Below are positions 24,682-36,800 of a DNA stretch of 64,000 nt, one piece after another. The translations under genes and the position numbers were made by a program. A model generated the notes under the pieces. It made no database searches. It was not told the DNA's origin and was given only the letters and a program-made list of their open reading frames with translations. The number at the start of each line of letters is the position of its first letter. The stretch's first letter is position 1. Source of the DNA: Beta vulgaris subsp. vulgaris (taxonomy: Eukaryota; Streptophyta; Magnoliopsida; Caryophyllales; Amaranthaceae). Location: NCBI RefSeq assembly GCF_026745355.1, contig NC_079202.1:60146622-60210621 (forward strand), written 5' to 3'.

Positions 24682-27600
24682 TCAATATCTCGGCGCTGCA
24701 TGAGAACAGAAAAGCACATTAGAAATTTAGAAGAATGCAGCCAATACATAATTTTACTTTTTTTAAAAAATAGTCATAATAAATTTGAAAAACCAGAATA
24801 AAGGTGCATCGATCTATATGTTTAGCCTACCTCCTCCTATTGTAGCTTCGGGCAACCGCTCAATAGAATACTTGTGCTGTGTGATGTACATGATAGGCAC
24901 ACCAGGAATCTGCTCCCAGTTGAATTTTCAGAATTCAAAGTCACAGGATATTAGAAAACATGTTCAAGACTCCACAATCACATAGAGATCTATAATGAGA
25001 AAAATCTTGTATGATTATACAGAAGGGAGATACCTTTCTAATCCTGCGCTTCAAATCACGATCACATGTCGCAACAAGGTAGCACTTATGCTGTTTGCAA
25101 AAAAAGTAAGCCATAAGAATAACAGACTATAGTCAAGCAAAGTTGCACAATAAAAAAAATGGACGAAGCTTTTGGAAACAGAAAAGCAGATGGTGTGATC
25201 AGCCCTGAGCCCCTGACCTATGCACTTAGTACTAAGGTAACTGAGCTTTGTATATGCTATAATCCCAGTAAAAATATCACCACTAGTTACAAGAGTCGGT
25301 AGAAATGTGTTAAATACGAATATGTATTACTATTGTTGAGATGAAGGTGTTGAATGGTCAGTATGATTCTTGGAAGAAGAAGTTTAGATTTGAAGGAATA
25401 TGGAGCAATATAGGAACTGGTATTAAATTGCTAAGAATCACTGAAAATGGTAATGTTCTGACTTCTATGAACAACGATATGACAGTTGAACATATGCCTA
25501 TATTTTGTATACGCCAAGGTAAAGGCATGGTCATTGAAGCTGTTAATGAATATAGTGTACCTTACAAGTGGTGACCATGCTGCGCGTGTGGTGAACTATG
25601 TTCAGACTTCAGTCTCAATTCTCTTATTTTTTATCTATTTTGTATGAGGCATGTTATATGGATTCTATTATACACTTCAAGTTGAATTATTTTTCAGTCA
25701 TAGACTCATAGGATGCTCGATATCAATGTTCTTAGAGAATAATTATATTTCTGACTTTAATGTTTCTGAGTTATTTATTTGAATTTATGACTTGTAAGTT
25801 TTACTACTTGGGCATTGACTAGGATCCTCATAACAGAACTTATTACTACAATGATAAAAAAAAAACCATTCAGTCATTGAAGATAATAGATATGGGAGTG
25901 ACTGCTTCAATAAGTAGATTTGCCATCTTCACCACAGATAAGGATCATCATGCATTCCTCACAGCTTGTCTGGTGTTTTTATAGTAAAGGTAGGAAAGGA
26001 AAAGAAGGGAAGAGATGGAAAAGAAAGCAGCTAAAATCCAATGGTTGGTTTGGTGTAAGGAATCAAAAAGAGAAAGCCTTTCTATTTTTTCTCTCAAATT
26101 CCTCCAACTTTGGAGAAAAGAAAATTGGAAAGATCATACGATTTTCTTCCCACCACTTCCTTTCCTTTCTTATGCAATCCAATACACTAGTTTTTAGAGC
26201 CAAGCTTGGAAAAGTCTGTTCATTCTTTTTCTCTTCCTTTCTTCTCCATCCAATTCCTTCCCACCAAACAAATTGTATATTTTTCTTGAAACAAGCAATG
26301 ATTCTTTTGCAATATTCCTCACTATACGAGAAAAAACTTCCTACGGGAAAGAGGGAAGCTATTGGCCTATTACGTATAACTCCATACAACCTACACTAAA
26401 TTAAAGTCTAAACACCATTAGCTAATTTGTGTCTATGAAGCTCTTTGAAACGAATCCTTTATTTCACAGTTGCCACAACATTTCATTTGATAAGTAAAGA
26501 AGATACAGATAAGCTAATTATCATACAGAAAACATACCTGAGTAACCCTAGCAACGATGCAGTCATCAGCATATGTTCCTTTATGGGTACATGGGAGTCT
26601 CTCAAATCGAGGATCTTTGGCAATCCTGTATGTGCACAAACAATTAGACTCTGCTTATGGCCTCACATAGAAAATCTGAAGTACTCAGCAGTTTGCAAGC
26701 ATTAAACGAGCTACCAAATTGACATTGAAAGATAAACTTATTTCAATTGCTAAGGATATAGTTGAAGTTGCTAATTCATGTGAAAGCTGTTAGTCTGCCA
26801 CTACGCCGGTCTGTTCCAACAAATTAACAAGAAGTCTTCGACATTAAGATGACAGGCATGAAAAAATGTACCTCAACGCTACACGATACTTTTGACCCAA
26901 CTTCTCAAGTTCCGCCATCACACAATCCGTAATGCATGGAGTACCTTCAGTGATTCAAAAAAGAGTATATTAGGAACCCATCTTTTATAGTAATTGAGGT
27001 AATAAAATATCTAAACTATACAATCATCAAACACTAATCACTCACATTTTGCATATAAGCAGTCCATCATTCCTTTCTCCAGATCCAACTGCACAAACAT
27101 AAAACAAAAAACTCACAATGCGTAAAACAAAGTGAATCGAGTTGAATTAAACAAGACAACTGAAACACATCCAGCTTGAGCATACAGATTATAGAAATAC
27201 TACATACATATTTTATTCTCACATTAAAACCAAGGTGTTTATCTATGACATAATTCAGTAAAATCATAATTAGGGGTTCTCACTTTATTCTGAATGGAAA
27301 AATTGATGAAATTGGTATCAACCAAAACCCGATAAGGCGGTCCCAAAGCAGTATTATATTTGAAGAATAGGGCTGCTGAAACATAAGGCCTGAAAAACAC
27401 ACACAACAGCATAAATATCGAATCAAATTATGTCAAAATTATTTTTTTTAGCGATACCCAATTACAATAACAGCATACAATGGAACAAATTGAAGAAAAT
27501 TTTGAGCTTACACATTTCTAGGGAGATTTTCTGCTTCAAGGTCTCGCTTTTTAGGGTTTAAAACCTCTTGTTTGTGCCTGAATTTGAAGAAAAAACCAAG

Positions 27601-27731
27601 AGTTAGTAAATAGTGCAATTCAGTAAATGAAAGAGAGATTAAAAAAGAGAGAATGATTACTGTTTAAGGGTTTTGGAAGTGACGAGCTTCTTCTTAACAG
27701 CAAATTTGGGACCTTTTTTAGCTCTTCCCAT
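24682..27731 (-). CDS. FCF1: FCF1/UTP24 homologue, PIN-domain pre-rRNA processing nuclease, 9 exons
   Basis: Exons in coding order: 27731-27661, 27577-27512, 27389-27284, 27088-27046, 26944-26872, 26625-26538, 25090-25034, 24909-24831 and 24695-24682, all GT-AG and in frame. The product is 198 aa, the same size as yeast and animal FCF1. It starts [15 protein letters not shown] and ends GGAPRY. The PIN nuclease domain spans about 65-165, with acidic residues in VDTNF, MAELEKL, ADDCIV and TCDRDLK, the positions that bind catalytic metal in this family. FCF1/UTP24 works in the nucleolar small-subunit processome and cleaves pre-rRNA at early sites (A1/A2 in yeast). The last coding exon is only 14 bases and codes for the final APRY, so gene finders may miss it. 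Intron 6 (1.45 kb) carries a MITE. The gene faces away from the BAG6 gene. Confidence 0.96.
25962..26274. mobile_element. Purine/pyrimidine-armed MITE in intron 6 of FCF1
   Basis: Inverted ends CAGCTTGTCTGGTG and, in reverse complement, CAATTTGTTTGGTG. The left arm is rich in GGAAA and the right in TTTCC, so the element can fold on itself. It is the same family as the copy at 31759-32067. The target duplication is no longer clear. Confidence 0.65.
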
Positions 27732-28013
27732 GTTTTGATTTCGCCAGTAATAAACCCTAAATCTTAGCTTAGTTCACTAGGAGAGAGAAAGAAGTGGCGG
27801 GGTTAGGCTTAAAAGGGGCGGAGATGGCGGTGCTGCGATAATAGCAAGTAGCAAGTTAGCACCTTTCTTCCAATTGTTTTTGCCCCTTTTGAGTTTTGAG
27901 TTAGGTTAATCGTTAGCACTTTGCCTTAATTGATCTTTGTTTCACAAATTCTGCATATATGCTAAGGGTACTTTAGGATTTACCCAACTTCAAATTTTGT
28001 AATGGAATCTTAA

Positions 28014-28225
28014 GGTCCGTTCGGTATTGTGTGATTTTCTGTTCTTTTATTTTTCGATTTTCAAATAATATATATCACATAATGAATTAAAAATTAGTCA
28101 AATTTATTGGAAACATAATGATTTTGAAAACTGACAACTTAAGAGTGGAAACCAATTTTTCTGGTTTTCAATTTAGTTTTCAAAAATATTGAAAACTGAA
28201 AACAAAAAACGATAATGAACGGACC
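28014..28225. mobile_element. Short MITE (about 210 bp) upstream of FCF1
   Basis: The left end GGTCCGTTCGGTATTG and right end (reverse complement GGTCCGTTCATTATCG) are inverted, and TAA or its relic flanks both sides. The inner part contains mirrored GAAAACT/AGTTTTC motifs. No coding potential. Confidence 0.6.
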
Positions 28226-28842
28226 CTTAACAGTATAGTTTTTCTTTTCCAATATTAATGTATAATATCTAATACTCTAATCATATTTCATGGGACAAAG
28301 TTTTTAGGAAATAAAATAAAGGTAATTATGCAGACTTCGACGAGAAATCTTTTATTAAAAAATCAAGTAACATATTGTGATTTTCTTTTATAAAAGTATA
28401 TTAACATTTATGCTCTACCTCTATTGTTTTTTATGTGCTTCTATTCAAATAGTAGATGAAGAGTTCATTTAGAAAAAATTCCCAACTTTGGTGCGTTAAA
28501 TTTGTTTTTACTCTTAATGTTTCACGTTTTCAATTTGGTAACTTAATGTGTACAAGTTTTCACTTTCGTATTTTGTGACAATTAGTAGATCCTGGACCAA
28601 GGTGTAGGATGAACATCCTACACCAGCTCCAAAACGCAAGGCAAGAAGAATGAAACGCACCATTCAACATGCAACAAAGTAATTGATTTGACAGCTAATG
28701 TACATTTCCATTACATCCAGTGTACATGTCGAAAGTACAAAAAGTAACTGATTTGACAGTTACTGTTCACCATTTAATAACTGATTAGATGTCAACCGCC
28801 ATCATTTTTCCCCCATATATTGTTCACCACTTGTCTCTTTTT

Positions 28843-29400
28843 CACACTCAACCTCCTTGTACATTCTTGGCTTCGTGGTTGTTCATTAACAAAATCAAAA
28901 TGTACAATGACAACCCCCAGCTGAAAGTAACTCAATTACTGAAGCTAATGTCAAGTGAGTAATTTGCAATATTTGTACACTGGGTGTGTTGATGTTTGTT
29001 CACTAATTAAATTCAATATGTACAATTACAGTCTCATACCGAAATTCACCACTTCTCTCTTTTCCACACTCAACTTCCTTGTACATTTTTGGCTTCGTGG
29101 TTGTTCATTAATAAAATCAGAATGTACAATGACAACCCCCCAGCTGAAAGTAACCCAATTCATGAAGCTGATGTCAAGTGAGTAATTTGCAATCTTTGTA
29201 CACTGGGTGTGTTGATGTTTGTTCACTAATGAAATTCAATATGTACAATTACAGTCCCATACCAAAAAATGTCAAGTGAGTAATTTCCAATCGTTGTACA
29301 CTGGTGTGTTTGATGTTTGTTCACTAATGAAATTCAATATGTACAATTACAGTCTCATACCGAAATTCAATAAAATCACAATGTACACTGATAATCATTG
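28843..29400. repeat. Tandem repeat, unit about 222 bp, roughly 2.5 copies
   Basis: CACACTCAAC...CTTGTACAT occurs at 28843 and 29065, and TGATGTTTGTTCACTAAT at about 28990, 29213 and 29310. The third unit is internally deleted. The motif TGTACA is over-represented throughout. Non-coding. Confidence 0.8.
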
Positions 29401-29478
29401 CTTTGATCACTAAAAATCCCCAAATGTACACTCGTATATTATTGTACACCAAACCATATGCATTTGTACATTAAAAAA

Positions 29479-30601
29479 CGGTTTTTTCACCAAGTACCCT
29501 CGAGTTTTCAAAAAATTCACCTGGTACCCTCCAAGTTTTCAAAATTCACAGGGTACCCCTAAGTTTCAAACTAATACACGGGGTACCCTCAAATGCCCTT
29601 AATGACTAACGGCGTTAACCGCCGTTAGTCATTAACCTTCATTAATCTAATTACCCCTAATTAACCTAACTAAATCTAACCCTAACCCCTAATTTTAAAC
29701 CTTAATCTAAACCCTAACCCTAACCCTAACCCCACTACCACCCAACCACTATCCCTCCTCTCCCCCACCCACCTACCCTACCCCTACAGCCCCACCACAA
29801 CCACCATCCCCATCGTAGCCCCCCCACTGTCTCTCCCCCACCCCGTTAATCTCGCCAGCCCCTTCATCCTCCACCCATTCGATTTCTCCCCCACCACCGC
29901 AAACCCACACCCTGTGCGCACCACCTTGTAGCCGCCCAGTACCTCTCTTTCCTTCGCTCTCTTCTCGGCACGAGCTGCCCACCAACGAGCCGCCCACCAC
30001 CTCTACAGCGCCCCCTCAAACTGTTAGGCGTCGCCTGTGTTTCATCCCTAATATTGAATGGGTGGGGAGGACTGCTGGGCGGCGCAAATTTGAGATGAAA
30101 CGAGGGTGGGGAAGGCAGTGTCGGCGAAAATGGAAGGGGGTGGTGCTGTGGTTGGCGTGGGGGTGGGGGGAAGGTCGGGGGGCGCGCAATGGGGAGGGAG
30201 GGGTGGGGGACTGCTGAAATGAACTGAGAGGGGAGAAGGGCGGCGCGAGGGTGGGGGAGGGGCTGCAAGGGGTGGGGGAGGAGGGCGGCGCGTGGGTGGG
30301 GGAGGGGGCAGGGGTGGTGGGTGGGTGGTGGGGTGGTGGGTTAGGGTTAGTGTTAGTGTTAGGGTTTAGTGTTAGGGTTAGGGTTTAGTGTTAGGATTAG
30401 GGTTAAGATTAGGGATTAATTAGGGTTAAAGCAGAAAATTACGGTTAATGACTAACGGTAGTTAACGACGTTAGTCATTAAGGGCATTTAAGGGTACCCC
30501 GTGTATTAGTTTGAAACTTAGGGGTATCCTGTGAATTTTGAAAACCTGGAGGGTACTAGGTGAATTTTTTGAAAACTCGGGGGTACTTGGTGAAAAAACC
30601 G
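29479..30601. mobile_element. Foldback element carrying inverted telomere-like tracts
   Basis: Inverted arms of about 160 bp start CGGTTTTTTCACC. They are flanked by ttaaaaaa at 29471-29478 and 30602-30609, a possible 8-bp target duplication, though the sequence is of low complexity. The arms contain GGTACCC motifs and the palindrome TGACTAACGGCGTTAACC. Inside, CCCTAA repeats lie on the left (about 29650-29735) and TTAGGG-like repeats on the right (about 30335-30410). The centre is GC-rich, C-rich then G-rich on the plus strand. Open frames in the centre are compositional and are not called. Confidence 0.7.
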
Positions 30602-31374
30602 TTAAAAAAATTGTTTCACGTGATAAGAGAGAAAGAGCTGGCCCACTTTCAAAAACACTGCCAAAAGCCAGCCACATGGACAAGGTGTAGGATGCGCATC
30701 CTACACCTCGGTGTAGGATCTAATTTGCGATTTTGTGATTCAACAATTTCAAAAAATCTGATGTCAATATTCTTCTCACAAGACAAATATAATGAAAAGT
30801 GAGAAATCGGAGTATTGCCCAGAACATTCATTAGTTACAATCACACGGGCTTTCTCTTTTTTTCCTCTGTACCTCTCTCATACTCCAAAAATTGCATTGA
30901 ACTTGACGGGAAAAAATATTGCGAGTAAAAAAAGGAAAAAGTATAAGATTTCACAATTTTTCAATTCAAAAAAGAAAAAAGAAAAAAAAAGGTTTTGTAG
31001 GTTTAAAATTACTAAATATTATGGTAATGATCTTATCTTTATCATACCCTAATATTCCTAATAAAAATTCAAGAGCTGAACATTTTTGTTCAGCCGTGTC
31101 CAATTTTGGGCTAGGTTTTGGACATAATTTTTTGCTTTGAGCAAATCAAAAATAGTTTTTTAGTCTATCTTTTTTGCCTGAAATAGCATACTTTGAACAC
31201 AAAATTTTGGCCCGAATTTTAGCCCTATCCGATCAATGGATAATTTTTTTAAAAACCCAACCTGATCCGACCCGTCCCATAATCAGCTCTAAAAAAATTT
31301 AGGAGGAGGACATGTCACATATGATAAGGAAATATCTAGAGAAAAGTTGCAGGAATAATCTGGAACCCTCTTGA

Positions 31375-31650
31375 GTCTTGACAATGTCGAATTTCTCTGT
31401 CTTCTCTCTGCTTCGTGCTCCTTCTAGTTCATCATCATTTCTGTATATAACCAATCTTCAGATTTTTCCTGGCACAGCAAAATTAAAGAAAAAAAAAACA
31501 AAAGAAGTTCAAAACAAAGCCTTAATAGTTCTCCAATTAATCTGGGTTTGTGGACCGATTTTCACACTGTTAATTGGATCACTAGGAGTTGCGGATTGTC
31601 AGGCGGTTTTCGATCATCTATTTCAATTATTCTGTTGTGAATAATCAAAC
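31375..31650 (+). other. Candidate non-coding leader exon of the BAG6 gene
   Basis: A TC-rich stretch (TCTCTGTCTTCTCTCTGC near 31392) is followed by a possible donor (AACTGTAAGC at 31648). A good acceptor (TTTGTAG at 33832-33838) lies 62 bases before the BAG6 ATG. This suggests a 5' UTR intron of about 2.2 kb that holds two MITEs. Just upstream, gGAAc-cCTCt-tGAGt (31362-31376) fits the 5-bp phase of a heat-shock element with 7 of 9 core bases. Both points are inference. Confidence 0.4.
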
Positions 31651-31758
31651 TGTAAGCTTTTTCTTTTGAATTTTTGTTGCGGTTTAAGCTTCGATTAGAA
31701 ATGCTGTTTTTTTTTGTTCGTGATTGGTAATTTTAATAATGTATGATTGATTGTGTTA

Positions 31759-32067
31759 CAGTTTGTTTGGTAGAAGGAATTTGGAAGGAAAGGAAAGGAA
31801 GTGGAAGGAAATTTATTACTTTCCAATGTTTGGTTCATTAAAAAAAATTAAGTGAAAGGAAATGGGAGGAATTGGAAGGAAAGAATCTTTAATAAAATTT
31901 CACTTTTCTTTCCTCCCAAAAGCGGGGGAATTCGGAAGGAAAGAGAAAATTTATACCAAACATGGAAAATTAAGGTTTTTTTTTTTCTCTCTTCCATTCT
32001 TTTCCTTTCTCTTCCCTTCCTTTCTCTTCCCTTTCTTTCCTTTACTAAAAATGAACCAAACACACTG
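31759..32067. mobile_element. MITE with TTA target site (PIF/Harbinger type), GGAAA/TTTCC arms
   Basis: CAGTTTGTTTGGTAGAAGG and its inverted partner CCAAACACACTG are flanked by TTA at 31756-31758 and 32068-32070. The arms are polypurine then polypyrimidine. It is the same family as the element in FCF1 intron 6. It lies within the proposed BAG6 leader intron. Confidence 0.8.
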
Positions 32068-32596
32068 TTAAGGTTTAGAATATGGAATATATATACAACC
32101 TAATATTAGGAAATCGTACTGAATTAGAATTCCTAACCACATTGCAGATAGAAATACATACCGAATTAAGTGAACTAAACTTCTTAACAATAGATTGGAT
32201 AATGTTTGTCCATTTTTAGATTAATTTGATCATTTCTTGCGAAATTATGGAGTTTATTGCCTCAGGATAATAGAAATATACTCTTCTCTTTTTATAGAAT
32301 TGGAGGAAGTAGTTTTAGATTTTGGAAGTAGTATTGGAGAAAAGCTAATGTGAAATTTTTACTGCCCAATCAGTAGGAGGATATGTTGGAAATTAATCCA
32401 TCCGTGATCCGTCTCCATTTAGTTGCTACATTTGTTTTCCATGGCTACGAGATTCATATTTTTGTTTACATATTACTAGAAATTATAGAGTTTGGTAGTA
32501 TGAAAATCTAGTGTTGAACAAAATCATATGCCCTTCGCTATTATTTGTTCTTTCTACTTTGACTCTTTTTTTTCCTCTCCAAAAGATCCTAATTAA

Positions 32597-32947
32597 GGCT
32601 ATGTTTAGTTCACTGAAATTTTCTGATCTCATCTGAACTTATTTTTTCTGATCTAATTTGATCTGAACTGATCTGATTTACAAGATCTTATCTTTTAAAT
32701 TTTCTCAATATATAGGAAAAAATATAGTCATATGGGTCTTGTTTGATTCGTCTCAACGAATACTTTATTAATATTCAATTATTATAATTTTTACTAATAT
32801 GTAATGAAAGATATTTAATAGTAATAATGATTTTTAAATATAAGCATGATCTGAACTAATCTGATTTGAACTTATTTTTTCCGATCCGATCTGATCACAT
32901 CTGATTAGATCTGAAATAAGCAAAAATAAGGTGAACTGAACATAGCC
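32597..32947. mobile_element. MITE with TAA target site, ends GGCTATGTTTAGTTCA
   Basis: The left end GGCTATGTTTAGTTCAC and right end GTGAACTGAACATAGCC are inverted and flanked by TAA at 32594-32596 and 32948-32950, which indicates a PIF/Harbinger (Tourist) MITE. The arms are rich in GATCTGAACTGATCTGA repeats. The centre (about 32700-32845) holds a decayed Stowaway-like core (gtcttgtttgattcgtctca), so this is probably a nested insertion. Confidence 0.8.
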
Positions 32948-33899
32948 TAAGAGAACAAATAGGAACGGAGGACGAAAGATGCATATACTAATCTTGATAA
33001 TATTATTCTTGTATATTAGTGGACAAACATGGTCAAAGAACTTTGATTGTAAAGAAGCAAATGTCCCAAGTAATTTGGGGTGAGGACTGAGTAACATCGA
33101 AATTGTGAATTGTGGTTCCTTAACCGTATAACTTGTCATGATTGAGCCTAAATTTTGAAGTAATGGGGTTTGGTACAAAATATACTATGCTGATGCAACT
33201 AGTTGGCTTGTGTGCAGTGGTATGCTGATGCAAATCTGAGTATATAAGTTAATCTCGCTGTTCTATTCTCCATTTGTTTCAACAATAACTCACATAAGAT
33301 AATTAAGTTCTCAATATGCTTGAATTACATTAGATGCATAATTAATCTGGATGATGGGGATGCTGGAGAAGTGTTAGACCCATAATTGATTATCGCCATT
33401 TATTGCCTACTAAACGCATCATCATTGTTCTCCATGTTGCCCTTATACCGTCATTTTTTTTCATGTGGCACTTATAATCAGTTCATTCCACAGATGAATT
33501 AGGCTTATCTGACGTGCTTCCTAGTTGCCACACAGTGCATAGGTTTTTTTTGTTCTTGTTCTTACTTACCTAGGGATCTTTTTTTATAAGGTCGAAAGTC
33601 ATGGGATATGTTTACCTGATGCATAAGGTAGTGCGCCATTGTGCTATCAATTGCATCCTACTCTTGGTTCAATAGCTGTTGATTTAGTTCGAGTTTGTTG
33701 GACTGCTGCTGTTTGTACAGATACCTTATGGTCTTTTTCCATTTCTCGCAAATGTCATTGTAATGTTCATGTTTGATTTGTAAAACTATTCGAACTTTTT
33801 TGCTTGTATAAACTGTTACATTCCTTAATAATTTGTAGGTCATAAGTTTGTGCTTATTAACTCGAAGACAAAGTTTTGCCTTCCAAAAGTGTGGTGAAG

Positions 33900-36800
33900 A
33901 TGTTTCCAGTCCACAAAGGCATGAATTCACATCCTTATCAGAGAAATCAGGTGCCTTGCGCTCTATATTACCATCATCCTAGCTGCTGGGAAGCTATTCC
34001 ATCTCAAAAGAAGGAAGACCCACCAAGCTCCTCTTGTTATGAATCTTGGCCTCACAACTATGGTTATACAGCTCCAATGCAGTGCAACAACTACTGCACT
34101 CATGGCCAATATCCTGCATATTACAATTTCAGGCCATATTGCTCTCATTTCCCGTCACCACCACCAGCTTACTTTTGTGGTGGCTATCCTCCTAACCCTC
34201 AGTCTCACCCAATATACCATCCCCCGCCTCCACATTATTCCATGGAGCAACCTAGATATGAATATGACAAGGCTGTACCAGGAGATCAATTTCATTGTTG
34301 TGGATGCGTAGATCATCCAAGCCATGTGAAAGGAGGTAATAGTTTCAAGATTGAAGAGCAAGAGCCAGATGATGAGACGACGAGAAAGTCGTTGATTCCT
34401 GGTAGAGAGAACCATTTTCCATATCCAATTTTGTGGATTCCACCTGACTACGCAACGAACAAAGAGCAGCCGAGAAGGTTGGTTGAAAATGAGGCGAACG
34501 AACAGAAAGTCTTGCCATATGTTAAGACACCTGAGGTGCAAGGGAATTCTTTCAAGACAGAGGTACATGATGCTGAAAGTGGCTCACTTGGTTCGAAGCC
34601 TCACCAGGGCGCACAATCATTAGATCAGGGTCCACATCTTAGGAATGGATTATTTCCATTGGACATGAGCAGCATTAAACAACTGATGCAAGGTGGAGAC
34701 GCAATCCAAAATAGTAACCAAGAGAACAAGAGCGGTCATGAAAAGAAGGCTCAAGATTTAGAGAATAAAGACCAGAATAAGCAATTCTCTTGGCCTAGGA
34801 TTTGGATTCCTTATCACGGAGGAATGGGAAATCAAAGAAAGAGCCTGGAAGATGAATCTTCGGGTGACACCTCTGAAGACCCCGTTTACAATGTAAAGGT
34901 TGCTCCAAGGAAATCTGAGAATTCTGATAATGGAGCAGAAAAAGGGAAGTCTACAGCAGGAGATGTTGCCAGTAAACTTGATAATAAGAGTAAGGTGAAA
35001 ATAATTCCTGTGAAGCAGTTGGAGGACTTTGTTCCCAAGGATTTAATGGAAGAGGATGAGCATAAGGTTGATCGGGCACCTCTTAGCAAAGAAAGTCAAG
35101 ACTCTGTGAAGACTGTCACTGGCAGGCAGTCATCATCTCCCACAAAAAAGTCTAAGCTTTCTCCAATTTGCTTGAGGGTTGATCCGCCAAAGAAGAAAAA
35201 CGGTAATGGAAGCTCGAGGTCTCCTAGTCCTCCTAATGAAAATCGGCAGGATTCTGATAGGGCCACTTATAGCGGAAAAAGTAAACAGCCAAATAAAGAG
35301 ATAAAAGTCAACGACACAGAAGAGAAGACATTGGGCCAGGATAAGATTGAAGTATCCCAAGGTGCAGCAGAGGCAATAAAAGGATCAGAGAATTTGGAAG
35401 ATAAGGAAGCTGGTTGTAAGGAAAAGATAGCACAACAAAATGATATTGACAGAGCAGGAAGTTGTAATGGAGAAGACGGAGTGCTAGGAGAAAAAGCATT
35501 TGGTGAATCTCAGCAAGAAAGCAAACAGGAGAGGAGAACCATGTCAGAGATGGAAGCAGCTATTATTCTTCAGTCTGCATGTCGAGGATATAGCGTTAGA
35601 AGATGGGAACCGTTGAAGAAGCTCAAACAAATAGAAGAAGTTCGTGAAGAGGTTAGTAATGTGAAAAAGCATATTGAAGAGCTCGAGTCTCGTGCTGCCC
35701 TTGATGACAAGGAGAAAACAGCTACTGGAGAGACCATAATGAAATTGTTGCTGAAGCTGGATACTATACAGGTATACAGTGATTTAATTTCTTATTTTTT
35801 TTGTCGGTTTGTTTTCTTGCGCTTCTCTCATTTGGTGTTTAATGTCGATGTTGAAACTGGTCACGTATTTGATGTTTCTTCAGAACATCTTATGTTTCTA
35901 TTTTGTGTTCCAGGGATTGCACCAAATTATCCGAGATGCCAGAAGATCTGTGGCGAAAGAGTTGATTATGTTACAAGAAAAACTTGACTCAATAGAGAGC
36001 CAAAAGTCTGTTTTGGTGGTCCAGGATACCTCTGCTGCTCAAGCTACTACTAAATCCTCCGAAAACCCTGGCTTGGTTGAGAAATCTGAAGGTCTGGTTG
36101 AATATTCCAGTGAACCATCTGAATGCTCAAGCCTAAATAAAGATGAAAATGCAAAAGCATTTGAATGGGAGGATATAAGCGCGAGTGACTCACCTCCAAG
36201 GCAATCTTCTCATGGTCAGGATCTCATGCGTGGTTCTGAAAGTAAAGAGACTTCAGAAACATTACCGATCAATGTGGAATCTAATAAAGAATCTCAAGAT
36301 GAGATTGTGGCGTCACCAGCCAAAAGTGATGAAGATGTTGGAGGTGTTGGTTTGGGTTCAGAAAATATAGAGGTGCATAATGCAGAGAGACAGCCACCCG
36401 AAGGAGTTTATGCATGCTCTGCTGAATACACAGTCGTACAAAATGATTTGGTGTCTGGGAGTGAAGATCAAGAGGTATGTGTGCTTTCCGATCTGTCTAG
36501 AGAGGGCGAATCTGGGAACAAAGATCAGGAAGAAAATATGCTTTCAGGATTACCTCAGAAAGTTGTTGATAGGTCCCTAGGTGGTGTCTCCCACATCGAA
36601 GACTTGACGAAGCATTATGGCTCAATGCTAGAAAATATGAATCAAGAAGAAAGTCTAGTTATGGAACAGCCTCAACTGGTTGGTGAGGAGTTATTAGTTG
36701 ATAAAAGCACGGGTAAAGAAATTCCAGTATCAGAGCTTGATTCTGGAGCTTCTAAGCTCACTCCTCTCGATAAAGATCAACCTCACGAAGATAGAGGGTT

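Larger units (their letters stand above)
28588..30720. mobile_element. Terminal-inverted-repeat element with hairpin ends, 222-bp tandem repeats and a nested insertion
   Basis: The left end GATCCTGGACCAAGGTGTAG and right end (reverse complement GATCCTACACCGAGGTGTAG) are inverted. Next to each lies a short palindrome, GGTGTAGGATG plus its complement CATCCTACACC. Inside are partial tandem repeats of about 222 bp (28843-29400) and a second, complete element (29479-30601). No transposase-like frame is seen. The superfamily is not clear to me. Confidence 0.55.

Noticed and set aside
25341..25574. 77-codon open frame inside FCF1 intron 6
   Set aside because: On the opposite strand to the host gene, with no recognised domain. 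It could be a transposon relic, but I cannot support that.
29773..30268. Two overlapping minus-strand open frames (75 and 134 codons) rich in Gly/Pro/His
   Set aside because: They lie in the GC-rich core of the foldback element and reflect base composition. No domain or start context is seen.
29650..30430. Chromosome end suggested by CCCTAA/TTAGGG repeats
   Set aside because: The repeats are short, imperfect, in inverted orientation and embedded in a bounded element with genes on both sides.
34155..34568. 137-codon antisense frame within BAG6
   Set aside because: Shadow of the BAG6 coding frame.
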